A DNA stretch of 48,048 bases, taken from NCBI GenBank assembly GCA_035415815.1, contig DAOOGR010000007.1, positions 1 through 48,048 of the forward strand. Reading direction: 5' to 3'. Both the position numbers and the translations under genes were made by a program. The DNA is from Rectinema sp003452735 (lineage in GTDB: Bacteria; Spirochaetota; Spirochaetia; Treponematales; Rectinemataceae). Below, piece after piece: positions 32,795 through 41,238 of the stretch. Within the stretch, counting starts at the first letter, position 1. Each line of letters opens with the position of its first letter. The notes beneath the pieces were generated by a model, which was not told where the DNA came from, made no database searches, and worked only from the letters and a program-made list of their open reading frames with translations.

Positions 32795-33985
32795 ATGCAT
32801 ACTCTTTTCCTCATCAAACCAGGTGAAATTGAGCTAAAGCTTGGCAATAAGCGCGAATTTGCGCGTCGCTTGAAAGAACAGATAACCAAGAGGCTCAAAG
32901 GTATCCCATTTACGCTCGAGGAATATCCCGGTAGATTTTTCCTGACTGTCGAAGAGAAAGATTCGGAATTAACTTTATTTGTGCTTCAGCATTGCCCTGG
33001 GATAAATGGTGTTGCAAAAGCCATTAAGACAAAAAAAGATATAGATGAAATTTGCCTAGCTGCAGTAGAATGCGCTAAGACAGAAATCTTGACAGGCGCA
33101 CATACCTTCAAAATAGAAGCTAGGCGTTCAGACAAAAGCTTTCCTTTTGATTCCTACAGGATATGCGTTATTGCTGGCAATAGCGTTCTTGCTGAATATC
33201 CAACACTTTCTGTAGATGTTCATAATCCGGATTTTATAATCAGGATAGAAATCAGAGAGCGAGCCTATATCTATTCTAGCACCGCTGCAGGGCCTAGAGG
33301 ATTGCCGGTAGGGAGCCAAGGCAAAGGAATTCTACTTCTCTCTGGAGGAATCGATTCACCGGTCGCAGGATACATGATGGCTTGTCGAGGCCTTGCGCTC
33401 GAAAGCGTTTATTTTCACAGCTATCCTTATACCTCGCCTGAGGCTCAGCAGAAAGTCGAACGCCTTGCTGCACGTATTGCAATCTGGACAGGTGGCATGC
33501 ATCTGTGGATTGTACCATTTACAGATATTCAGCTTGCTATATCTAAAACATCTTATGAGGAGACAAAAACGCTCATGCTTAGGATGGCGATGATGCAGGC
33601 AGCTGATATTATTGCCCATCGCATCAATGCAAACTCTATCGTAACTGGCGAAAGCCTTGGACAAGTTGCAAGCCAAACAGCGGAAAATATGCGATTATCT
33701 CAGAGCAAAACTTCCTTGCCTGTCTTAAGGCCTCTAATTGGAATAGACAAAGAAGAGATCATCGCTATCGCGCGACAAATAGAGACATATGAGATTTCGA
33801 TTTTGCCCTATGAAGACTGCTGTGTTGTATTTAGTCCTAAACACCCCATTCTAAAGCCCGATTATGAGGAGCTTAAAGGCTATTTTGAATCGCTTGCTTT
33901 AAATAATCTAATTGAATCGGCTGTCATGAAATCCGAGAGGAAATATTTTGATTTCGCATATGCGCTAAAAACTAATACAAAATAA
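32795..33985 (+). CDS. thiI: tRNA 4-thiouridine synthase ThiI, short form
   Basis: Adenylates and thiolates U8 of tRNA. It has 396 residues: an N-terminal ferredoxin-like and THUMP region (to about 170), then the PP-loop ATPase domain with LLSGGIDSPVAGY near residue 180. Cysteines C342 and C343 (EDCCVVF) match the C344 position of E. coli ThiI. The C-terminal rhodanese domain of E. coli ThiI is absent, as in Bacillus-type enzymes that work with a dedicated cysteine desulfurase, and one is encoded immediately upstream. No thiC, thiG or thiH lies in the window, so a tRNA role is favoured over thiazole synthesis. Confidence 0.94.
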   Translation: MHTLFLIKPGEIELKLGNKREFARRLKEQITKRLKGIPFTLEEYPGRFFLTVEEKDSELTLFVLQHCPGINGVAKAIKTKKDIDEICLAAVECAKTEILTGAHTFKIEARRSDKSFPFDSYRICVIAGNSVLAEYPTLSVDVHNPDFIIRIEIRERAYIYSSTAAGPRGLPVGSQGKGILLLSGGIDSPVAGYMMACRGLALESVYFHSYPYTSPEAQQKVERLAARIAIWTGGMHLWIVPFTDIQLAISKTSYEETKTLMLRMAMMQAADIIAHRINANSIVTGESLGQVASQTAENMRLSQSKTSLPVLRPLIGIDKEEIIAIARQIETYEISILPYEDCCVVFSPKHPILKPDYEELKGYFESLALNNLIESAVMKSERKYFDFAYALKTNTK

Positions 33986-34014
33986 AAAAGCTACCATGAA
34001 ACCATGATAGCTTT
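33984..34014 (-). terminator. Terminator of tRNA-Glu
   Basis: A 12-bp stem formed by 33987-33998 and 34003-34014 with a 4-nt loop. One position is a G-T pair on the minus strand but a C-A mismatch on the plus strand. Six A residues on the left (33984-33989) give a T run on the minus strand. It therefore serves tRNA-Glu better than thiI. Confidence 0.75.
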
Positions 34015-34017
34015 ATC

Positions 34018-34089
34018 TATCCCCAAGGGGAATCGAACCCCTGTTGGCGGGTTGAAAACCCGCTGTCCTAACCTCTAGACGATGGGGAC
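34018..34089 (-). tRNA. tRNA-Glu(TTC)
   Basis: Acceptor GTCCCCA pairs with TGGGGAT, with a G-T first pair. Anticodon stem GCGGG/CCCGC holds loop TTTTCAA, anticodon TTC. The T loop is the canonical TTCGATT and the discriminator is A. CCA is not encoded. It stands alone, with its own terminator 4 nt downstream. Confidence 0.95.
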
Positions 34090-34229
34090 ATTCATTTCGG
34101 CATTCTAAGCCCATTTTTAGGACGGGAAGGTCGAACGGCAGTGAACCTATCAGAATTTCCAACGCATGTCAATAAGCAAGACCATAATTGAAATGCAATA
34201 AGAGTGCAAACTTAGCTTTCAATGAGGTT

Positions 34230-35528
34230 CTATATGTCTTCTTTAGCCAGATGCTCCATGATTTTCTTCTGCAACTCCTGGGCTAGCTTATTCTCAGGCA
34301 TTATGCGCAATGCCAGTTCGCAATCGGCATGAGCCTGTACGTAATCTCCAAGCTGCCACCAACATAGAGCTCGTCTATAGCGAGAAAAGAAATGATACGG
34401 GTGTATTTCGAGAGCCTTGGAGAAATCTTCTATGGCTTGTGTCAGCTCCTTTTGAATGCTCTTTACAACTCCGCGGTAATATAAGGCTTTATAGCAGTTG
34501 GGATCTAGCATTAGACAGCTGGTAAAATCAGCTAGCGCTTCTTCATATTCAGATTGTGCAAAATAGGCCATACCTCGATGTTTGTACACCACGGCAGCAA
34601 GTGACTTCTCGGGCTTCTTATCGAGAATCTTGGAATATATTGATATGGCACTCTTGAAATCTGAGGCATTATGTGCATTAAGCGCAGAGAGAAGCAGCAT
34701 ATCCATGTCAAGCCCATTCCATCGGATTGGAGCTGAAATATTGTTTTCATGAAAAGTAGCTGTCTCTCCCTGTTCTATCGTCTGAGCTGAAAATGGAGAA
34801 AGAATTTCTGTTGTCGCTTCAGAGATTCCGAAGATTTCTGCTGTTTTTTGTTCGATTTTGCCATAAAATCCCTCACGACGCTTCTTAAGCGCATCGCTCA
34901 GTTTTTTTTGATAATCCAATATTTCCTGAAAAATGATATCGGACAGCGTAAGCGTGGCGTTTAGAGCAGCCAGTTTCCTTTTCAAGGGCTCGTCGAGCGG
35001 AGTGAATTCAGCCTTGTAGACAATTTCATGTTCTACCTCTGCCCAAGCTTCTTGCAGAATGGTCCTCAACTGAATCTCTATTACATATCTTTCCAAGCCT
35101 TCACAGAGAGGAACAAGCTCATCGGGAATACGAATCAGCACATGGATTGATTCATACCCAAATTCACGAAACGAACGGTCCTGTCCTTTGTGCTCGATTT
35201 CAACAACCTCATAACGCTGGCCTAGAAGAGAAACAACTTCTTCCAGATCGTGCAAAAATGGACAGATAATTCTCATAGCAAGAACATCGTTGATGGGTAA
35301 GGGATTCCCGTGTTCGTCCCATGCTTTCTTAAGTAGCCTTATTCTTTTAGAAAAATAGGACTCAAAATCTTTGACCCTACTTTTGATCGTTGGATGTATT
35401 CCCTTGTCTTGTAAGAGTTTGGAAATATCATGGACTGTGTTTGCTAAAGCTTCCTCATAGCCAGCCCTATGTTGATTGTAGAGCTTCTCTAAAAGAGTTT
35501 TATTTGGGATATTCTCAAGATCATTCAT
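34230..35528 (-). CDS. RelA/SpoT-type (p)ppGpp synthetase domain fused to TPR repeats
   Basis: A predicted alarmone synthetase of about 432 residues without the N-terminal HD hydrolase of long RelA/SpoT proteins. Synthetase motifs are IKSRVKDFESYFSKR, DVLAMRIIC (metal Asp), FGYESIHVLI (pyrophosphate and nucleotide contact) and VIEIQLRTILQEAWAEVEHE (catalytic Glu). About four TPR repeats follow in the last 150 residues (for example RGMAYFAQSEYEEALADFTS). The known C-terminal TGS and ACT domains are missing. Key residues are kept, so it should be active. The start is uncertain: ATGs at 35528 and 35552 are both possible and neither has a ribosome site. The 133 nt upstream hold nothing I can name. 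The TPR part suggests a partner protein sets its activity. Confidence 0.8.
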   Translation of the reverse strand: MNDLENIPNKTLLEKLYNQHRAGYEEALANTVHDISKLLQDKGIHPTIKSRVKDFESYFSKRIRLLKKAWDEHGNPLPINDVLAMRIICPFLHDLEEVVSLLGQRYEVVEIEHKGQDRSFREFGYESIHVLIRIPDELVPLCEGLERYVIEIQLRTILQEAWAEVEHEIVYKAEFTPLDEPLKRKLAALNATLTLSDIIFQEILDYQKKLSDALKKRREGFYGKIEQKTAEIFGISEATTEILSPFSAQTIEQGETATFHENNISAPIRWNGLDMDMLLLSALNAHNASDFKSAISIYSKILDKKPEKSLAAVVYKHRGMAYFAQSEYEEALADFTSCLMLDPNCYKALYYRGVVKSIQKELTQAIEDFSKALEIHPYHFFSRYRRALCWWQLGDYVQAHADCELALRIMPENKLAQELQKKIMEHLAKEDI

Positions 35529-35697
35529 AAGAATAAAGTTATCATGAAACATTTCAATCGGCAAAGGAGGGGGCTACTTTATCACTTGTTTAGATTCTTA
35601 GTTCGCTTGTGCATGAGTGCATTAGAGCAAAAAAGAATAATATTGCGAACATTTACATCTATTGCATCTATTTATCCAGATAGCAGAAAAATTGAAC

Positions 35698-36150
35698 TCA
35701 TCGCGCAAGAATGCCATTTATAAATATATAGATATGAAAAGTCCCCGGTATCGTCTCTTTAAGACTCTTTTCCAACGCGCTCTTGAATGTCTTATACTCT
35801 GAAGATAGTCTTGCCACATCTTGTGTTGAGAAATCCAGAAAAAGAGCATTCTTCCCCTCAACTATTCGAAGCAGCTTGATATCTAAATATGTCAAAGGCT
35901 TAAGATCTCTAGAAAGAGGACCAAGTAAAAGTTCTTCTATAGTAGCTTGGGCTTTTTCCTCTAAAGTCCCTATTGGCGCTATTGGCCGCTTTTCCAGCTT
36001 CAATTCTCCTTTTTTCTTATCTGGAAAATAGAGACGCATACAATTGTATTGAAGTGTTGGTCCTTTCCATACAATGAATAGGATAGTAAGGAAAATTATC
36101 AGGGCAACAATATAGCCTTGCTTATGGTCTTGTTCTTTAGACGGATTCAT
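35698..36150 (-). CDS. GerMN-domain membrane protein
   Basis: A 150-residue protein with one N-terminal membrane helix (YIVALIIFLTILFIVWKG, about residues 11-28) and an extracytoplasmic GerMN-like domain. The supporting pattern is MRLYFPD, KAQATIEELLLGPLS, VEGKNALFLDFS and the run-up to TFHIYIFINGIL. GerMN domains are associated with cell-wall processes. The ATG at 36150 lies one base after the stop of the amidase gene, so the two are co-translated, consistent with an accessory role to the amidase. There is no lipobox. Function beyond this is unknown. Confidence 0.72.
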   Translation of the reverse strand: MNPSKEQDHKQGYIVALIIFLTILFIVWKGPTLQYNCMRLYFPDKKKGELKLEKRPIAPIGTLEEKAQATIEELLLGPLSRDLKPLTYLDIKLLRIVEGKNALFLDFSTQDVARLSSEYKTFKSALEKSLKETIPGTFHIYIFINGILAR

Positions 36151-36151
36151 A

Positions 36152-37231
36152 TCATTGTTCGAAATGTTCGATAAAGTCACAGACACCATTGTATATGGCA
36201 TCTGCGATTTGTCTCAAGTAACCAGCCTGAGATAAAAGAAGAGCTTCAGACTTATTGGTCACAAAGCCTACTTCAATCAAAATAGAAGGCATTTTTGCAT
36301 TTCGCACAACAAACCATTCCTCTGCGCGGATCCCTCGCGCTGGGCTTCTATCACCGATTATCCTGTCCATCCTCTGATATACTTTCTGAGCTAAGATTAT
36401 GCTCTCTGTAGTAAATTCTTCCTCAAGCATGATATTTATTATGGGAGCTATATCCTCCCCTTTTTCTTTTGCGGTTTTTTCATCCACTACAGTACGTCGA
36501 TAATTTGGATTTAGGTACCAGACTTCAAAACCTTTTGTATTCTTGTTAAAAGAGGCATTTGCATGTATGGAAATATAGATTATTGCCTCTGTCTCTTCCA
36601 ATTTTATCTTGTTAGCCATTTCGACCCGTTCTTCGAGAGTTGGATAAATATCGCTCGAGCGGGTAAGCGTAATCGTCCTTTCAGGGTATCGAAGACGCAA
36701 TAAATCAGCGAGTCTAAGGGCAATACTGAGATTCACATCCTTCTCTTGAAGCCTAAAATCCTCAAATTCTCCTATAGCTCCTGGATCTTTGCCACCATGC
36801 CCAGGATCTATCACAATAGCTTTTACTACATACTTTGAGGATGTCTGTGGTTTTAATTCGAAAAATTCTTGTACTGTCTGTGTAAATTCATTTTTAATTT
36901 GCAGAGATGTGACTGATTCGTAAGGTGCGGGCACTTCTTTTACAATTGTCCAGTCGAGAAGTACATAGGGAACATCGACCGCAAAACGCACACTGCGACC
37001 TTCTTTTGTAATCGTTCCAGCATGAAGTAATGGATCATATTCCAGCGTAGCCTTGAGCGAATAGGCTAGATCAGAAATACTAATGTCTTCTTGTTTTTTC
37101 TCATTTGCCGCAAAAAGCGCTAAATTGGATAGAACAAGCATTGCTATGATAGCGATAGTTCCAGGCAGAATCTTTAGGCAAAATTTTTTCCTGGATATTA
37201 AAACCAACATCATATCTGGAAGCTTATACAT
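36152..37231 (-). CDS. N-acetylmuramoyl-L-alanine amidase (Amidase_3)
   Basis: An envelope zinc hydrolase cutting the bond between MurNAc and the peptide stem. It has 359 residues. A signal or anchor segment spans about residues 18-43 (ILPGTIAIIAMLVLSNLALFA). The catalytic domain begins at about 135 with AIVIDPGHGGKDPGAIG (His ligand), followed by Glu in LQEKDVNLSIALRLA, ISIHANASFN (second His), and the terminal catalytic Glu in ILIEVGFVTNKSEA. It resembles AmiC/LytC-type cell-separation amidases. The start at 37231 has no ribosome site; a promoter ends 9 nt upstream. It is coupled to the GerMN gene. Confidence 0.93.
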   Translation of the reverse strand: MYKLPDMMLVLISRKKFCLKILPGTIAIIAMLVLSNLALFAANEKKQEDISISDLAYSLKATLEYDPLLHAGTITKEGRSVRFAVDVPYVLLDWTIVKEVPAPYESVTSLQIKNEFTQTVQEFFELKPQTSSKYVVKAIVIDPGHGGKDPGAIGEFEDFRLQEKDVNLSIALRLADLLRLRYPERTITLTRSSDIYPTLEERVEMANKIKLEETEAIIYISIHANASFNKNTKGFEVWYLNPNYRRTVVDEKTAKEKGEDIAPIINIMLEEEFTTESIILAQKVYQRMDRIIGDRSPARGIRAEEWFVVRNAKMPSILIEVGFVTNKSEALLLSQAGYLRQIADAIYNGVCDFIEHFEQ

Positions 37232-37240
37232 TTCTGCTTA

Positions 37241-37269
37241 ACAATAGCAAGAATATGCCCTTCTGTCAT
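37241..37269 (-). promoter_or_regulatory. Promoter of the amidase gene, close to the start codon
   Basis: Minus-strand ATGACA (37269-37264), 17-nt spacer, TATTGT (37246-37241). The expected start is near 37234, three bases before the ATG at 37231. Confidence 0.45.
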
Positions 37270-37386
37270 CCCAAAGCCAAGTTATCCAATATGCTGAAGC
37301 AAGCTAAACATCGAAGAAAAATACCAAATTACTACAAGAGCTATTGCATTTAGAGTTTCCTTGAGTATATAAGATAAGAAAAGACA

Positions 37387-37403
37387 CCACTACATATTGT
37401 AGT
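37387..37403. promoter_or_regulatory. NrdR-box-like palindrome upstream of nrdJ
   Basis: Perfect 6-bp arms ACTACA (37389-37394) and TGTAGT (37398-37403) flank TAT. The core CTACATATTG (37390-37399) matches the NrdR box core CwAtATaTwG at nine of ten positions. It overlaps a possible -35 (TTGTAG, 37397-37402) with a -10-like TATAGA at 37422-37427, so a bound repressor would block transcription. NrdR boxes usually occur in pairs; a second good copy is not evident. Confidence 0.45.
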
Positions 37404-37456
37404 ATCGTGCTAATATGCTAGTATAGATGGTATGGTTTACTTCAAGGAGACAGGAT

Positions 37457-40400
37457 ATGAAAATAGAACGCTTGTTTACTAAAGCAGGCTATGGCCCTTA
37501 TGAAAAGATCAAATGGGAAAAGCGCAAAAGTGAGATTAGAAATCCCGATGGTTCAATTGTTTTTTCGATGGATTCTGTCATAGTACCTTCATTCTGGAGT
37601 TCCATATCAAGCGATATCCTGGCTCAAAAATACTATCGGAAAGCTGGAGTTCCAAAAGACAAAGCCATCGAATGGAAAAAGTTTATCCCTGCCTCCCAGA
37701 CTGCCCTTTCTAATGAAGATATAGTCGATGATGCCGAACACGATGCTCGCCAGGTATTCCATAGGCTTGCATATACATGGTGCGATTGGGGACAAAAAGA
37801 TGGCTACTTTGATTCCGAAGAAGATCGACAGGCTTTTTATGATGAGATCTGCTATATGCTAGCCCATCAGATTGCAGCACCAAATAGCCCCCAATGGTTC
37901 AATACAGGACTATTCTCTGTTTATGGCATCGAAGGGCCAGCTCAGGGACATTACTTTATCGATCCCAATACTAAAGAGGTGGCAAAATCCGAGTCAGCCT
38001 ATAAGCGACCTCAACCACATGCTTGTTTTATTCTCGATGTAAAGGATGACTTAGTGAATGAGGGCGGAATTATGGACCTTGTAACAAAAGAGGCTCGTTT
38101 ATTTAAATATGGTTCCGGTACAGGGTCTAATTTTTCACGCTTAAGAGCTGCCAATGAAAAACTCTCCGGAGGCGGCGTTTCATCAGGCCTGCTTTCGTTT
38201 CTAAAAATAGGTGATAGATCTGCTTCAGCCATAAAATCTGGTGGTACAACTAGGCGCGCAGCCAAAATGGTTATCCTCGATGTAGACCATCCTGATATTG
38301 AAGACTTTGTGCGCTGGAAGACTGAGGAGGAATATAAGGTAGCATGCCTTGCTGCAGGCAGCGGCCTTTTGAATCACTACGCACAAGTAATTATTTCTGC
38401 GATCGAAGACATGGGAGCTCAAGATGAAAACAGCTATCTGCCTGATCGAAATCTACTCTTACGTAAGGCTATAAAACAGGCGCTAAATGCAGGACTCCCT
38501 TCATCATGGATTCATCAGGTATTGACCTATTATGCACAGACAGGCAAGGCTCCTCGAATGCCACAATACAACACTGCTTGGGAATCTGAAGCCTATAACA
38601 CTGTTTCTGGTCAATCATCTAATAATTCCGTGCGGGTCACCAATGAGTTCATGGAGGCAGTTATCAATGATCTCGATTGGGAGTTGATAGCGCGAACTAC
38701 TCAGAAGCCTTTCCGTGTAACAAAGGCCAGAAATCTTTGGAATGAAATTGCCGAATCAGCGTGGTTTTGTGCTGATCCAGGTCTGCAATTCCATACTACT
38801 ATCAATGAATGGCATACCTGTGTTGCCGATGGCGAGATCCGCGCATCCAATCCATGCTCCGAGTACATGTTCCTCGATGATACAGCTTGCAACCTCGCAT
38901 CTTTGAATTTGCTATCTTTCTATGATTTTAAGGCAGGCAAATTCGATGAAATGGCTTATCGCCACGCGATTCGGCTTTGGACTCTTGTTCTTGAGATTTC
39001 GGTTGCAATGGCGCAATTCCCCTCCAAGGAAATAGCTAAAAACAGCTTTGATTATCGGACTCTTGGATTAGGATACGCCAATGTTGGAAGCTTGCTCATG
39101 GTTATGGGTCTTCCTTATGATTCAGAGAATGGAAGAACTGTAACTGCTGCTCTGTCGGCAATTCTTACTGGTGAGGCTTATGCTCAATCTGCTCGCATAG
39201 CGAGAGAGTTTGGGCCATTTGCTCGCTATAAGGCCAATAAAGAATCTATGCTTAGAGTGATAAGAAATCATAAGCGCGCAGCATACAATGCAGCCAAGGA
39301 GGAATATGAAGCGCTGAGCGTTTTTCCTAAAGGGCTCGATTCACAGTCATGTCCTAGTAATCTTCTAAATGCAGCTCATGAATGTTGGGACGAAGCGATT
39401 CAACTAGGAGAGAAGTATGGCTTTAGAAATGCTCAAGTGACCGCTATTGCACCAACTGGCACCATAGGGCTCATTATGGATTGCGACACTACAGGCATAG
39501 AGCCTGATTTTGCTCTTGTCAAATTCAAGAAACTTTCGGGTGGAGGGTATTTTAAAATTATCAATGCCTCGGTTCCTCCTTCTCTTCATGCGCTTGGTTA
39601 TTCTGAAGACGAAATTGCAGATATCATTCAATATGCTTTAGGAAAGGGAACACTCGAAGGAGCACCGGGAATCTCGCTTCAGTCGCTAGTCGACAAGGGT
39701 CTTCCAAACAATTCAATCGATAGAATCGAAAAAGCTCTTAAAAATGCAATCAATCTGGATAGCTGCTTTTCTCTATATAATGTTGGCTATGATGTTCTAG
39801 AAAAATTGGGAATATCGAAAGAGGAAGCGAATACTCCGGGATTTAGTCTTTTATCTCGCTTAGGCTATAGCGATAGGGAAAAAGAAGAAGCTGAGGTTTA
39901 TGCCTGTGGGACAATGGGCCTTGAAGGCGCTCCTCATCTCAAGTCAGAGCATCTAGCCGTCTTCGATACGGCAACACCCTCGGGAAAGAGAGGAAGCCGC
40001 AGCATATCATGGCAGGCGCATATAGCAATGATGGCCGCAGTTCAGCCTTTCATCACGGGAGCTATCTCCAAGACAATCAACATGCCCAATAATGTAAGCA
40101 TAGATGACATTAAAGGTGCGTATATGCTTGCTTGGAGATCTATGCTGAAATCTATCGCTATCTACAGGGATGGATCAAAACTCTCTCAACCACTTGCTGC
40201 TCTTACACCAGGCTCAAATATCATTGCTGATTCGATTATAGCTCTTCAGTCAGGTGAAACGACTCTAGAAGATGTCGCTTCTCTGGAAGGCACCTCGGAT
40301 AGTTCAACTAAAAAGAATGTCGAGCCAGAACTTCCCGGTCTTCCTGTGGCACCGCGCGGCATAAGAAGAGCTCTTCCAAATAGGAGAAAGGGTTATACCC

Positions 40401-40963
40401 AGAAGGCAAAGATAGGTGGTCATTCCATATTCCTTAGAACCGGCGAGTACGAAGACGGCAGCCTCGGGGAGATCTTTCTTGATATGCATAAAGAAGGCGC
40501 TGCCTTCAGAAGCATTTTGAATTCTTTTGCAATAGCCGTATCCTTGGGTTTGCAATATGGTGTGCCTCTAGAAGAATATATAGACGCCTTTACATTTACA
40601 AAATTCGAGCCAAATGGAATAGTTAGCGGGCATGACTATTTAAAAATGGCCACAAGCGTCCTGGATTTTATTTTTCGCGACCTCGCAATCTCCTATCTAC
40701 ATCGCTATGATCTTGGACAGATCAAGCCTGAAGACCTTATTGCGACATCCACACAATCGCTTTCCAATAAGACTTCGAGTGCCTTCGAGAGTGGCAAGAG
40801 ACACATTCCGACAGAAAGAGATACGAATATTCCACTTATCAGAGAGGCTAGGCAAAAGGGGTATGAAGGAGACGCCTGTCCTGTTTGTGGTAACCTTACG
40901 CTTGTTAGAAATGGTACCTGCCTCAAGTGTGAGACATGTGGATCAACCACTGGCTGCAGCTAA
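37457..40963 (+). CDS. nrdJ: Vitamin B12-dependent ribonucleotide reductase (class II)
   Basis: Reduces ribonucleotides to deoxyribonucleotides using an AdoCbl-derived thiyl radical, with or without oxygen. It has 1168 residues, the long NrdJ form. Visible parts are NSPQWFNTG, FKYGSGTGSNFSRLR, the family insertion after WKTEEEYKVACLAAGS, NPCSEYMFLDDTACNLASLN (active-site region), TAIAPTGTIGLI (substrate and effector region) and a TSCPD-type domain near 960-1070. The tail holds CPVC, CLKCETC and GCS, a thiol and metal-binding end probably used for re-reduction. The ATG at 37457 follows AAGGAG by 7 nt; an earlier ATG at 37427 lacks a site. AdoCbl can come from the adenosyltransferase at 26096-26617. 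Confidence 0.97.
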   Translation: MKIERLFTKAGYGPYEKIKWEKRKSEIRNPDGSIVFSMDSVIVPSFWSSISSDILAQKYYRKAGVPKDKAIEWKKFIPASQTALSNEDIVDDAEHDARQVFHRLAYTWCDWGQKDGYFDSEEDRQAFYDEICYMLAHQIAAPNSPQWFNTGLFSVYGIEGPAQGHYFIDPNTKEVAKSESAYKRPQPHACFILDVKDDLVNEGGIMDLVTKEARLFKYGSGTGSNFSRLRAANEKLSGGGVSSGLLSFLKIGDRSASAIKSGGTTRRAAKMVILDVDHPDIEDFVRWKTEEEYKVACLAAGSGLLNHYAQVIISAIEDMGAQDENSYLPDRNLLLRKAIKQALNAGLPSSWIHQVLTYYAQTGKAPRMPQYNTAWESEAYNTVSGQSSNNSVRVTNEFMEAVINDLDWELIARTTQKPFRVTKARNLWNEIAESAWFCADPGLQFHTTINEWHTCVADGEIRASNPCSEYMFLDDTACNLASLNLLSFYDFKAGKFDEMAYRHAIRLWTLVLEISVAMAQFPSKEIAKNSFDYRTLGLGYANVGSLLMVMGLPYDSENGRTVTAALSAILTGEAYAQSARIAREFGPFARYKANKESMLRVIRNHKRAAYNAAKEEYEALSVFPKGLDSQSCPSNLLNAAHECWDEAIQLGEKYGFRNAQVTAIAPTGTIGLIMDCDTTGIEPDFALVKFKKLSGGGYFKIINASVPPSLHALGYSEDEIADIIQYALGKGTLEGAPGISLQSLVDKGLPNNSIDRIEKALKNAINLDSCFSLYNVGYDVLEKLGISKEEANTPGFSLLSRLGYSDREKEEAEVYACGTMGLEGAPHLKSEHLAVFDTATPSGKRGSRSISWQAHIAMMAAVQPFITGAISKTINMPNNVSIDDIKGAYMLAWRSMLKSIAIYRDGSKLSQPLAALTPGSNIIADSIIALQSGETTLEDVASLEGTSDSSTKKNVEPELPGLPVAPRGIRRALPNRRKGYTQKAKIGGHSIFLRTGEYEDGSLGEIFLDMHKEGAAFRSILNSFAIAVSLGLQYGVPLEEYIDAFTFTKFEPNGIVSGHDYLKMATSVLDFIFRDLAISYLHRYDLGQIKPEDLIATSTQSLSNKTSSAFESGKRHIPTERDTNIPLIREARQKGYEGDACPVCGNLTLVRNGTCLKCETCGSTTGCS

Positions 40964-41195
40964 TTCTTAAGTATAAGTAAATCTTGTGGCCTATAATCGA
41001 ATCAAGAAATAGATTGATATGGTAAACTCACCTTAAAGTGTATATGTATTAGCTATTATTCGACAAATCCTGCAAAAATACCTAAGAATAAGGCTACAAA
41101 ATCGTATCATTATTCATTTTAATGCTTGTGGTATAAAAAGTTATTTTTACCTCACCTTATTGACTCAGACACGATAGTAGGCAAAAATAAATATA

Positions 41196-41217
41196 TGTCT
41201 TAGTCATTCTTAAGACA
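41196..41217 (+). promoter_or_regulatory. Leader hairpin in the 275-nt gap before the CPGS-like gene
   Basis: Arms TGTCTTA (41196-41202) and TAAGACA (41211-41217) with an 8-nt loop lie just before the ribosome site (GAAAGGAG) of the CPGS-like gene. The whole gap 40964-41238 is AT-rich with no credible ORF. It also has a near-palindrome at 41131-41150 and a TTGACT at 41160 without a good -10. I see no known riboswitch. Confidence 0.35.
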
Positions 41218-41238
41218 AAATGAAAGAAAGGAGCTTAG

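Noticed and set aside
37410..37421. Second NrdR box (CTAATATGCTAG) upstream of nrdJ
   Set aside because: It fails the core consensus at several positions and the spacing to the first box is not the usual one.
41160..41193. TTGACT followed by AT-rich sequence as promoter of the CPGS-like gene
   Set aside because: No -10 hexamer occurs at 15-19 nt; the AT-rich stretch is too degenerate to call.
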